Shown: in pieces, positions 6,977 to 13,657 of the stretch
How positions within the stretch are numbered: the first letter of the stretch is position 1
Layout of the letters: the number at the start of each line of letters is the position of its first letter
Source: Gammaproteobacteria bacterium
Lineage (GTDB): Bacteria; Pseudomonadota; Gammaproteobacteria; Pseudomonadales; Azotimanducaceae
Length of the DNA: 13,657 bases
Direction: 5' to 3'
NCBI GenBank assembly: GCA_026706425.1
Contig: JAPOYW010000232.1
Location: 1-13,657 of the forward strand
Translations under genes and position numbers: made by a program
Notes under the pieces: generated by a model
What the model saw: only the letters and a program-made list of their open reading frames with translations
Told to the model about the DNA's origin: nothing
The model's database searches: none

Positions 6977-7339
6977 ATGGAACGAGATGCGCGGCCAATC
7001 GGATGGATCAGATCTGCCCAACGAGCCTACCGCACCTTCCCCGCGCCAGTTCGGGACCGCATTAGCACCGCCTTGACCATTGCGGCACGGGGTAGCAAGG
7101 CCGATGTAGCGAAACCGATGAAGGGATTGGGCTCGGGAGTCATGGAGATCGCCGTTCGGTACCGAACCGATGCATGGCGCGTCGTATACGTCACCGAGTT
7201 GTCGGGGTCACTTTGGGTAGTCCACGCGTTCCAAAAGAAGTCAAAACGGGGTACCCGGACGCCAAAACCCGAAATCGACCTCATCAAGGCGCGTCTGAGC
7301 CGTCTCAGAAAGGAGCTGGACAATGACCGAAGAACCTGA
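6977..7339 (+). CDS. HigB-type toxin, phage Gp49-like (RelE/ParE fold)
   Basis: A 120-residue basic protein matching the Gp49-like/HigB family of RelE-fold toxins, which usually act as mRNA interferases on or near the ribosome. Visible family features are an N-terminal PIGWIRSAQRAYRTFPAPVR helix region, the AKPMKGLGSGVMEIAVRYRT core (about 45-64), AWRVVYVTELSGSLWVVHAF strands (66-85), the highly characteristic QKKSKRGTRTPKPEIDLIKARL near 86-107, and a C-terminal helix. The start is the ATG at 6977; no strong ribosome site precedes it. The gene overlaps the next gene by 17 nt in another frame, which couples translation of toxin and antitoxin. Toxin-first order is typical of higBA systems. No truncation is evident and the reading frame is intact, unlike several neighbours. 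RNase activity is inferred from family. Confidence 0.88.
   Translation: MERDARPIGWIRSAQRAYRTFPAPVRDRISTALTIAARGSKADVAKPMKGLGSGVMEIAVRYRTDAWRVVYVTELSGSLWVVHAFQKKSKRGTRTPKPEIDLIKARLSRLRKELDNDRRT
7311..7315 (+). promoter_or_regulatory. Ribosome binding site of the HigA-PIN fusion gene inside the toxin gene
   Basis: AGGAG lies 7 nt before the ATG at 7323, within the last codons of the toxin gene. It fixes the fusion's start and allows the antitoxin-bearing protein to be made efficiently from the same mRNA. Confidence 0.7.
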
Positions 7340-8501
7340 ATTCGAACTCGTCGAAGGGACCGGAAACGTCTTCCGGGATCTCGGAGATCCCGATGCGGAC
7401 CTCAAACACGCCAAAGCGCTCTTGGCTGCCGACATTATCTCTGCCCTGGACGATAGCGGCCTCAGCGTCCGGAAGGCAGGCGAAGCAACGGGTTTCGCCG
7501 CAGCCGACTATTCGCGGGTCCGCAACGCCAACCTTGGCCGCTTTACGATTGATCGCCTGATGCGCATGTTAGGCGCGCTCCACCGTGCGGCAGGGACAGC
7601 CGCTCCCATGCCGTGGCGAGCGCCGCCCATCTCCGCACCGAACTCCACAGCGCCTACAGCCATAGTCGTCGACAAGAGCTATGTACAAGGAGCCGGTTCC
7701 CTCGCTGAGATCCAGCGCAACTGGAGCTTGCTCTTTCCAGATGCTTTCTTCTTCGAGGTTGCGTCTTCGAACCCATCGGCGCGTCAGTCCTGTCTTTCGA
7801 AACTCCGCAAATTGAGAGGCAATGGCGGAGTCTACGTCGTCTCAAACGTCGGCGAGTTATTTCGAAAGGAGATACACGACCTGGTTTGCGCTGGTCAGCC
7901 CTCTGAGAATCTCGTCCAAGGCTTGGACCTCGACGCCTTCTTCAGCGCACAGTTCGATGACCTGACCAAGGCGAGGCGAGACGCATTGGCGCTCACCGAG
8001 ATCGAGTTCGATCAAGAGGTCGATGCGCTCATCGAGAAGGCCAACACACTCCATGTCCACATTCAGGGGACTACCAACGGCTCTACCGAGCAGCGCAAGA
8101 GGGCGTACGGTTTGGCTAGGCAGGAAGTTGCGCAAGACAGGGACTTCATCGTGAAGTTCTTTGCGGAGGTGCTCTGTGGCGGAGCCTACGCGCCGCCGGG
8201 TGCCCGATTCCTAATGCAAGTCGCCCAGACCGGTGCCTTCGGCCCGGAGTGGGCGCTCTACCGCTGGACGCAGGTGACCCTCCTCTACGCGCTTGAGTTG
8301 TTGGAGAAGCACGGTCAATTGGCTCCCGATAAGCTCACCACGAAGCTGCGCGAAAAGCTGCAACATGACGTGATCGACATGCAGTATGTCGTCCTTGGCG
8401 TACTGCAAGGTGCGCTAGCTTCCAAGGACAAGAGAATGAGAGCAACGTTCAAGTTGCTCCGACCAGATGGCGCGGTGTTGCCCTCAGACCTAGCGTCCTA
8501 G
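7323..8501 (+). CDS. HigA/XRE-type antitoxin fused to a PIN-like nuclease domain
   Basis: A 392-residue two-domain protein. Residues ~8-90 match the helix-turn-helix antitoxins that pair with Gp49/HigB toxins: GNVFRDLGDPDADLKHAKAL, then the HTH LSVRKAGEATGFAAADYSRV (47-66) and a last helix TIDRLMRMLGAL. Ordinary antitoxins of this type end at about 90-110 residues. Here an Ala/Pro-rich linker (91-112) leads to an extra ~280 residues. That part starts IVVDKSYVQGAG (114-125, Asp117) and has FPDAFFFEVAS (138-148, Glu145). It ends with DVIDMQYVVLGVLQGALASKD split over 349-369 and then RMRATFKLLRPDGAVL. An early Asp, a Glu, a late D-x-x-D and a final SKDKRM Asp369 are the arrangement of PIN-like nucleases with a helical insertion (about 150-345). 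The PIN call is my inference from motif order. The partner is the upstream toxin; repression of their shared promoter is expected. Confidence 0.8.
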   Translation: MTEEPEFELVEGTGNVFRDLGDPDADLKHAKALLAADIISALDDSGLSVRKAGEATGFAAADYSRVRNANLGRFTIDRLMRMLGALHRAAGTAAPMPWRAPPISAPNSTAPTAIVVDKSYVQGAGSLAEIQRNWSLLFPDAFFFEVASSNPSARQSCLSKLRKLRGNGGVYVVSNVGELFRKEIHDLVCAGQPSENLVQGLDLDAFFSAQFDDLTKARRDALALTEIEFDQEVDALIEKANTLHVHIQGTTNGSTEQRKRAYGLARQEVAQDRDFIVKFFAEVLCGGAYAPPGARFLMQVAQTGAFGPEWALYRWTQVTLLYALELLEKHGQLAPDKLTTKLREKLQHDVIDMQYVVLGVLQGALASKDKRMRATFKLLRPDGAVLPSDLAS

Positions 8502-8573
8502 TTTCCCGTTACGCGCAGTGGGGCGAGGGTCATTCTGACAGCCAAGGCCGATCGGACTCAACCCCGGTCGTTA

Positions 8574-8895
8574 CGGCCAGGCGCGGCGCTCGACGTGCTC
8601 GACGAGGCGCGCCGGGAACTTGCCCACCAGACAACCTCGTGTTTCCCTCCGAAAAGGGCCCGCATGCAGGGACACCATGCGATGGGAGGAGGATGAAGGC
8701 GCTGGAGATCGGCGCGGTGCCGCACGGGTTCCGCTCCAGCTTCCACGACTGGGCCGCAGAGTGCACCGAGGTGGCGCAGGAGGTCTGCGAACTCGCTTCA
8801 GCCCATGGTCAACAGCTACCGCGTTGAGGCCGCGTACCGCCGCAGCGACCTGTTCGGGCGGCGAAGAACGCTCATGCGGCAGTGGGCTGACTACG
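8574..8895 (+). pseudogene. Relic of a P4-type tyrosine integrase (C-terminal part, frameshifted)
   Basis: Three consecutive frames give one recognisable integrase end. Frame one (to about 8625) reads ALDVLDEARREL. Frame two (about 8630-8803) reads DNLVFPSEKG, then VPHGFRSSFHDWAAE, containing the catalytic H-x-x-R (HGFR, 8723-8734), and EVCELASAH. Frame three (from about 8805) reads VNSYRVEAAYRRSDLFGRRR, containing the likely nucleophile Tyr, and ends MRQWADY near 8894. The shifts are explained by one lost base near 8625 and one extra G near 8803. The N-terminal and core-binding parts are absent, because the toxin/antitoxin-PIN operon lies directly upstream. P4-type integrases insert islands at tRNA genes; no tRNA is seen here. 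The relic indicates that this island entered by site-specific recombination and can no longer move on its own. Confidence 0.85.
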
Positions 8896-9049
8896 GCCTC
8901 CTGAAGGTCGCCCGCAGCTATAGCACCTTGTCCGCAGCAACTACGGATCGAGCCCTCAGCTCCACGGCACCTGTGAAGGTGAGGGCTACGCTCCCAATAC
9001 CGGTTGCACCGTGTCGGAGGAACCCGAGCGCGCCCGTCGTCCTCATCTC

Positions 9050-9396
9050 TCAATGGTCTCCATCTTCCAAGACAAGCCAAGGAACATCTCGAAACCCTTG
9101 GATGGCGTCGTCGAAGAATCTCTCGAAGTCTTCATCGAGCGTATCAGCACTGGCGAGGTATGCCACTCGTCCATCTGAGGTGTACGGGAGTGCGAGCCTA
9201 AGCTGCTCCTTCTCCGCAAACGTCAGCCTAGATGACGCCTGGTTCGAGTTGAGAAAGCGCTCCAGACCCGCAATAGCATGTTGTAGTAAAGCAGACTATC
9301 CGATGCGCCGTCGGCATTGTCGATTCTCTTGATCGCGGTCGCCACCATATCGCTGACGAAGTTAATCTGCTCCTGCCTCTTGTGGTGTACTCGTAA
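9050..9396 (-). pseudogene. Relic of an unidentified gene, C-terminal part
   Basis: On the minus strand two frames give protein-like sequence with natural amino-acid balance. From about 9393 it reads HHKRQEQINFVSDMVATAIK and RIDNADGASDS. After a frame change near 9296 it reads ALLQHAIAGLERFLNSNQ, then TFAEKEQLRLALPYTSDGR, VAYLASADTLDEDFERFFDD and AIQGFRDVPWLVLEDGDH, stopping at 9050-9052. It is mostly helical and acidic at the end. I do not recognise a family. It directly follows the methyltransferase relic in the same direction, so it may be the end of that gene after rearrangement, or a partner gene such as a restriction subunit; neither is shown by the sequence. Confidence 0.5.
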
Positions 9397-10106
9397 GCGT
9401 TCGGATACGGGGGAGAAGTGATTACAAGCCCCACGGGCTCTGTGATCTGCGTCGGCTGAACAGCAAGGACGTCGTCCTCGATTACGCACGCTGAACCCAG
9501 CGTATATTTCCTACTGTTCAATGCCGAAGCGATACGGTCGGTCGCTCGTAGAAATAGTGCTATCACCGCGTCACGGTCGATGTTCTTGGAGACGGCTGCG
9601 TACCGGGTGTCGCTCTCTTGATTGGAAACACGTACGACAATGCTCGATAGCGCCAAGCGCTGGCAATCCCTGACGTGTGGATCAGCGCCATCGATGGCTC
9701 CTGTAAGCCGCAACAGAGCTTCTTGGACGGGTGCTTGAAACCAGTGGTCGAGGTTGGGGATATCCGGGGCGGGCGGCCTAGGCTGCGTCTTGGCTAAACT
9801 GGACGACCTTGCGAGCTCGGTGCTCTAGGTCCGCAGGACACACACTGTCGTCTTAACACGACTCATAAGGCAAGCAATGGGATTCAGATCAATGCCGATG
9901 ACGGGGATTTTTCGCCGCTGGCACTCGACCAGCGTCGTCCCACTGCCGCAAAAAGGATCAAGCACGGCAGTACCTTCTTGGATGGGTAGCGCCGCCAATA
10001 GCGCACGGGGCAACTCCGAGACGAACTTGGCCGGGTAGGGATGGATCCCCTCGATATCGCTATGTGTGACCCGGCTTGGGAAGTCCCAATCCACTGCACG
10101 AAGCGC
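9396..10106 (-). pseudogene. Relic of a DNA methyltransferase (FCGSGT ... TSPPY type)
   Basis: Read leftwards, the segment from about 10106 encodes LDALRAVDWDFPSRVTHSDI, then GIHPYPAKFVSELPRALLAA and VLDPFCGSGTTLVECQRRK (SAM-binding motif I), then IGIDLNPIACLMSRVKTT. The frame breaks near 9842 and again near 9779, after which IPNLDHWFQAPVQEALLRL, LALSSIVVRVSNQESDTRY and VGLVITSPPYPNAYEY follow. TSPPY is the catalytic motif IV of amino-methyltransferases (N6-adenine or N4-cytosine). The frame is lost again at about 9395, before the usual C-terminal target-recognition part. HPYPAKF upstream of FCGSGT and PNLDHWF between the motifs are typical of one family of such enzymes. At least three frameshifts make it inactive as it stands. 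It is probably a remnant of a restriction-modification or orphan methylation system on the island. Confidence 0.85.
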
Positions 10107-10408
10107 GTCAAGTGGTGAACCGCCGAGACGGGTCTCGGGGCTTTGACAAAGTCCGTGGCTTTCTGTGCGAGGCGGTAGATGACTAAGTCCCTCCCTGCTC
10201 CGTGCTCCGGGCGAACTCCAGCAATTCCTGTTCGTAGGAAGGCTCCTCGGATCAGCGTCGAATACGGCGTAGTCTTAGGGTCGTCGTCGAGACGCCGCAC
10301 ACCGCCACCGCCAGGGATGTTCACATCTCAACTTCAAGTCCTTTCGCTCGCTAGGCTCGTGCTACGATCACCTTCTCGCTCGTGCTCGCGTTCGGCCATC
10401 CACCCCAC
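10095..10408. other. Gene-poor stretch with possible short coding remnants
   Basis: No intact gene is seen in this ~310-bp space between the methyltransferase relic and the small membrane-protein gene. On the minus strand, 10183-10245 reads EPSYEQELLEFARSTEQGGT and stops, which looks like a natural C-terminus. An overlapping frame gives DLVIYRLAQKATDFVKAPR. These may be further decayed pieces of an upstream gene, but they are too short to identify. At 10123-10138 CCGAGAC and GTCTCGG form a tight inverted repeat with a 2-nt centre and no U-tract, so its role is unclear. Confidence 0.3.
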
Positions 10409-10989
10409 ATGGAACCTCTCGCCGCCTCCGCGCCGTCCCTGACAGCGTACCTCCCGGCTTTTGCGGTCGTGGTCGCCGCGCTTGTCGCTGGCTGGCTCGC
10501 CCACCGACTTAAGATCGCAGAGTTCCGACAGAAGTGGATCAATGAACTCAGATCAGACATTGCCGAACTCCTGAGCATCGCGACCCAATACCACCGGCAC
10601 CGTGACCGCATTTACAAAAAAAGTCGCCACGCCCCGAACCGGCCAGTGACTCAGAGACCGACGCTACGCACGAAGAAACTCCCGACGGGGACAGGCTTCA
10701 CAGCTTGGAAGAGGCCATGGAGCCCATCTACAACCGAATCGAACTCCGCATCAATCCGCGGTGGAACATCCACAAGAATGAAGATCACGCATTCCTCAAG
10801 TCACTCAGGGCATTGACTAAGTCGCCCCCTCTGGAACCTGATCCGCGTTGGCCGGACAATATGGCCAAGGCCATGCAACAAGCGCGGGAACTGTTGAAAA
10901 GAGAGTGGGAAGTCACAAAGAGTGTCATCCCAGGGGACTGGAAGAGCCGGATTGACGACGCAGAAGGCCGAAAGTCAACACTCTATTGA
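10409..10989 (+). CDS. Small membrane-anchored protein, frame change at an A7 run
   Basis: Two overlapping frames make one protein of about 193 residues. The first frame starts at the ATG at 10409 (MEPLAASAPSLTAYLPAFAV). It has one transmembrane helix (about 11-30) followed by HRLKIAEFRQKWINELRSDI and AELLSIATQYHRHRDRIYKK. At 10616-10622 there are seven A residues. Moving back one base there opens a second frame that continues KSPRPEPASDSETD, then LHSLEEAMEPIYNRIELRIN, NMAKAMQQARELLKREWEV and ends at 10987-10989. The FRQKWINELR start and the ELLKREWEVTK end together match a common uncharacterised bacterial family of single-pass membrane proteins, so both halves belong to one gene. The function is unknown; they often lie in accessory regions. 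Either one A was lost (decay or sequencing) or the run is used for slippage. The stop is 3 nt from the stop of the convergent receptor gene. Confidence 0.7.
10616..10622 (+). other. A7 slippage site or indel in the membrane-protein gene
   Basis: TAC is followed by seven A residues and G. In frame, the ribosome reads AAA AAA AGT; a -1 shift reads AAA AAA AAG and enters the frame encoding the rest of the protein. The run has the A-AAA-AAG composition known to promote -1 frameshifting in insertion sequences. A one-base deletion is the simpler alternative. Confidence 0.5.
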
Positions 10990-10992
10990 ACT

Positions 10993-13395
10993 TCAAAACC
11001 ACAACGTCACTCCTAACCGAATCGACCTCGGTGCGCCGGGACCGAGAAAACGCACGTCGTCGCCGATGTCGTCCAAGCCGACGACTTCGTCCGGCTCCTC
11101 GCCGATCAGCCCGAAGTTTTCATAGCTGCCGTCGAACAGGTTCTCCACGAGCAGGAATGCTTCGAAACGATCCGTCCTATAGTTCGCTCGCATGTTGGCC
11201 ACCGCATAGCCGTCAAGCTCGTCGAGTTCGTTGGACTCGTCGCCCCGGAGATGGCTGCCGGAAACGGCGATCACGTCCGTGCCGATGGTGACACGCTCGG
11301 TAAGGGACCGGGCCAGATTCGCCTTGAGCAGGTGCGCGGGGATGCCCGGGATGCGGTCGCCCCGTTCGACCGGACGCGTTGACCGGGACTCGTCGTCCTC
11401 CTCGTCGTCGTCCACCGTCGCGTTCGCCGGGTGGTTCGGGCTCAGCACGTCGAAGTCGTCGTCGAAGGTGGCGACGACGTAGCTGTAGTCGAGTTGCCAA
11501 CGCCACGTCGCGCCGGTCTTGGCGATCGATGCCTCCACGCCCCGCCGACGGGTGCCGTCGACATTCCTGAACAGCCCGTGGGCCCGGGTCGCCCCGGTCT
11601 GCCAGGTGATGTCGTTGTCGTTGTAGGCGTGGAACAGTCCCATCGACCACTGCCCACCCGCCCGGTTCGTGCCGCGCGCGCCCAGTTCGATGCTCCTCGC
11701 CACGACCTCCTCGAGAGGCGGATCGGCGAGGAAGGCGTTGGGAAGACGACATTCCTCCATCTCGCCCGTCTCGGGATTGCGGGCGAGCGCTTCGCTGCAG
11801 GCCAGTTCGATGGGCGTCGGCAACCGGCTCGACTGGCTGATTGCGCCGAACAGGTCCCGGCCGTCCCATCGACGGACGACGCCCGCACTCCAGTTGAAGC
11901 CCCTGAAACCGTGGGTCCCGTTCAACTGCGGCTGTCCCCCGGTGCGATCCCGGAGACTCACTTCGCTGTCGTGGAAGAAGCCGGCCAGGTTCACGACCCA
12001 AGCATCGTCAAGCGAGAAGCTGTCGCGCAGGTAGACGTGCAATCGCCGGACACCGGTGGCGATGTCGGTCCGTTCGTCGGCGAAACCGCCCGTGACCGCG
12101 CCCGGCGCGACCGTCGACCGCAAAGCCGGATCGAGCAGGGCGAACTGCACGCGGGAGTCGAAGCCGCTCTCGCCCCGGTAGTAGCCAATCCCCGCGTTGA
12201 CGTCGTGCTCGGTGCCCATGAAGTCGGTCGAGAGGCGTAGTTCGGCCACGCCGCCCTGCGAATCCTGGCCTCGGACACTTAGGTTGTTGACGGCCGCACA
12301 GCCCGTCCCCTCGACGGCTTCCTCGAAGTCGTCGTCCCCGGCAGCGGCGAGTATCTCTTCGTCTCGGCAGCCGCCTGGTAGGGCCGCCCATAGGGCTTGG
12401 CTGCCGCCGAACCCATCGATCAACTCGTCGATGTCGTCTTCCTCGATGCCGTCGCCGTTGAAGGACGCGGTGGTGTTATCGCGAACATGCGCATGTGCGA
12501 CAAGCGTGGCGTTCCCACCCAGAACCATCGTTCCTCCGATCCGCCAAAGTCTGGAATCGTTCTCGGTGATGTCCGGTGCGGTGAAGATCGCCGTACGGTC
12601 TCGAGCCAGCAGACCGATCGGGGACAGGCCGTTGCCGGTGAGATCCGAAGTGCCGCGGAGGTGGTCGATGCGCAGCGTGCGTCCCTCGCCGCGCCAGCCG
12701 ACGTTGCCGTAGAGCACTTCCGAGGTGGACGGCGACAGGTCGCGCCAGCCGGCCTCCCGAAACCGGTTCGCATTCACGTAGTAGCCCATCGACCCATTGT
12801 TGGCGCCGCTTTCGACGCTGCCGATGAACCGCCCGTGGGAGCCCCCCTCGACGGCGACGGCGTGTCCGGCGTGGTCGAAGCCGGTTTTCATGTTGAGCAC
12901 GATGGATCCGCCCAGCGTGTTGAGTCCGTACAAGGGATTCGAGCCGCCAAGCAGACTCATCCCGGCGACGGCGCGCCTCGGGATCAGATCCCAGTTGACC
13001 GCATCGCCCAGGGGTTCGTTGAGGCGCACGCCGTCCTGGTAGACGGTAAGTCCCATGGGCAGGCCGAGCAACGGCGAGGCGGCGTAGCCGCGGTAGTAGA
13101 GATCGGACTGCAGCGGGTTGCCCTGGGCCGAGTTGATGTGCACGCCCCGGGCATATCGGAAGAGGTAGCTCGAAATGTCCCGACTGCCGCTTGCTCCGAG
13201 GTCGTCCGCGTCGGCGGTCTGTACGCTACCCGGGAAATCGCGGACGTCGAGATCCTTGTCGCTCGCTGGCGTCGTGCCCACGACCGTGATCGTTTCGATC
13301 CCGTCGGCCCCTGCGGGCAGCGCCGCGAGGTGCAGGCAGGCGGCTGCCACCGCCCGGGCCGACATCTTCCTTGACTTGCGCATGCGTTCGGTCAT
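10993..13395 (-). CDS. TonB-dependent outer-membrane receptor
   Basis: An 800-residue outer-membrane receptor that would import a ligand using TonB energy. The start is taken at the ATG at 13395 (MTERMRKSRKMSARAVAAAC); a GTG at 13419 and an ATG at 13383 are also possible. A basic then hydrophobic signal peptide ends near LPAGA-DG (about 31). The TonB box ETITVVG is at about 34-40. The plug domain (about 50-175) includes LYYRGYAASPLLGLPMGLTV, VYQDGVRLNEP, NWDLIPRRAVAG and LLGGSNPLYGLNTLGGSIVL. The barrel ends RLGVTLWF, with the C-terminal Phe typical of beta-barrel proteins. Several predicted loops are strongly acidic (DGIEEDDIDELIDG; NATVDDDEEDDESR) and two contain Cys pairs. The ligand (iron chelate, vitamin, sugar or peptide) is unknown. 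It is divergent from the secreted-protein gene at 13471. Confidence 0.93.
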   Translation of the reverse strand: MTERMRKSRKMSARAVAAACLHLAALPAGADGIETITVVGTTPASDKDLDVRDFPGSVQTADADDLGASGSRDISSYLFRYARGVHINSAQGNPLQSDLYYRGYAASPLLGLPMGLTVYQDGVRLNEPLGDAVNWDLIPRRAVAGMSLLGGSNPLYGLNTLGGSIVLNMKTGFDHAGHAVAVEGGSHGRFIGSVESGANNGSMGYYVNANRFREAGWRDLSPSTSEVLYGNVGWRGEGRTLRIDHLRGTSDLTGNGLSPIGLLARDRTAIFTAPDITENDSRLWRIGGTMVLGGNATLVAHAHVRDNTTASFNGDGIEEDDIDELIDGFGGSQALWAALPGGCRDEEILAAAGDDDFEEAVEGTGCAAVNNLSVRGQDSQGGVAELRLSTDFMGTEHDVNAGIGYYRGESGFDSRVQFALLDPALRSTVAPGAVTGGFADERTDIATGVRRLHVYLRDSFSLDDAWVVNLAGFFHDSEVSLRDRTGGQPQLNGTHGFRGFNWSAGVVRRWDGRDLFGAISQSSRLPTPIELACSEALARNPETGEMEECRLPNAFLADPPLEEVVARSIELGARGTNRAGGQWSMGLFHAYNDNDITWQTGATRAHGLFRNVDGTRRRGVEASIAKTGATWRWQLDYSYVVATFDDDFDVLSPNHPANATVDDDEEDDESRSTRPVERGDRIPGIPAHLLKANLARSLTERVTIGTDVIAVSGSHLRGDESNELDELDGYAVANMRANYRTDRFEAFLLVENLFDGSYENFGLIGEEPDEVVGLDDIGDDVRFLGPGAPRSIRLGVTLWF

Positions 13396-13456
13396 GATCG
13401 GGAAATGGGTTAGTAGCACACGATGTCGATGCCCGCCCAGGGTCGACGCATGTCAC

Positions 13457-13464
13457 GGGGAGGG
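13457..13464 (+). promoter_or_regulatory. Ribosome binding site of the secreted-protein gene
   Basis: GGGGAGGG lies 6 nt before the ATG at 13471 and favours that start over the in-frame ATG at 13450. Confidence 0.6.
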
Positions 13465-13470
13465 ATTGAC

Positions 13471-13657
13471 ATGGTACTCGGAATCTCAGGTCGTCTACTC
13501 GCGACCTCCATTCTCACTCTCGTATTCGGGGCTCTGGCATGGGGGCAAGACGCCGATACGGACGAAGCAGAAGTCGACGGCGACTCGACGCCGGAGGCGG
13601 TGGACGAAGAAGGCGTGCAGATGGCCGGCACCTGGGGCGACTACATCATCTACAACG
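13471..13657 (+). CDS. Secreted or periplasmic protein, N-terminal fragment
   Basis: The first 62 codons of a gene that runs off the end of the window with no stop. The ATG at 13471 has GGGGAGGG 6 nt upstream (13457-13464); an in-frame ATG at 13450 is the alternative. The N-terminus has a short basic region and the hydrophobic core LLATSILTLVFGALAWG, consistent with a signal peptide cut near Ala-Trp-Gly or just before QDADTD. An acidic, low-complexity stretch follows (DADTDEAEVDGDSTPEAVDE) and then MAGTWGDYIIYN, where a folded domain probably starts. The family is not recognisable from this much. It is divergent from the TonB-dependent receptor with 75 bp between starts, so the two may be co-regulated. 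Confidence 0.75.
   Translation, partial: MVLGISGRLLATSILTLVFGALAWGQDADTDEAEVDGDSTPEAVDEEGVQMAGTWGDYIIYN

Noticed and set aside
8571..9080. 169-codon minus-strand frame over the integrase relic
   Set aside because: The plus strand gives clear integrase sequence; the minus frame has no recognisable features and a skewed composition.
10123..10138. Rho-independent terminator
   Set aside because: The 7-bp stem has only a 2-nt centre and is not followed by a run of T on either strand.
11431..12240. 269-codon plus-strand frame inside the TonB receptor gene
   Set aside because: Antisense shadow with biased composition; the receptor reading is complete and has all family marks.

Overview
The window looks like the chromosome of a high-G+C Gram-negative proteobacterium. 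The evidence is a TonB-dependent outer-membrane receptor ending in Phe, SD-type ribosome sites, a two-component pair and an acyl-CoA dehydrogenase. A marine or environmental gammaproteobacterium is plausible, but nothing here fixes the genus.

Region 1 (1-5411) is ordinary core metabolism and signalling. An acyl-CoA dehydrogenase of the ACAD10/11-like type and the first 19 codons of an enoyl-CoA hydratase-like gene run leftwards as a fatty-acyl catabolic pair. A small cupin runs divergently from them. A peptidase S51 (dipeptidase E-like) gene and an MFS exporter form a leftward pair. A membrane-bound histidine kinase and a stand-alone receiver protein form a rightward pair.

Region 2 (about 5455-10989) is an accessory island. 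Its central part is visibly less G+C-rich: by hand count 7741-7800 is about 53% G+C, against about 68% for 4921-4980. It holds (i) an AAA+ ATPase with a DUF4143 domain, fronted by three direct repeats spaced exactly 22 bp apart; (ii) a Gp49/HigB-type RelE-fold toxin gene, overlapped by 17 nt by a 392-codon gene whose first ~90 residues are a HigA/XRE-type antitoxin and whose last ~280 residues look like a PIN-type nuclease; (iii) a frameshifted relic of a P4-type tyrosine integrase; (iv) a leftward relic of a DNA methyltransferase with FCGSGT and TSPPY motifs and at least three frameshifts, followed by the relic of an unidentified gene; and (v) a small membrane-anchored protein gene whose frame changes at an A7 run. 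Together this reads as a decayed mobile or defence island in which the toxin/antitoxin-PIN pair is the best-preserved part.

Region 3 (10993-13657) is the host backbone again: a large TonB-dependent receptor running left, and the start of a divergent secreted protein that leaves the window.

The strongest candidate for something undescribed is the HigB plus HigA-PIN fusion operon (6977-8501), where an antitoxin DNA-binding domain is joined to what appears to be a second nuclease. Second is the 22-bp-spaced repeat array controlling the neighbouring ATPase gene.
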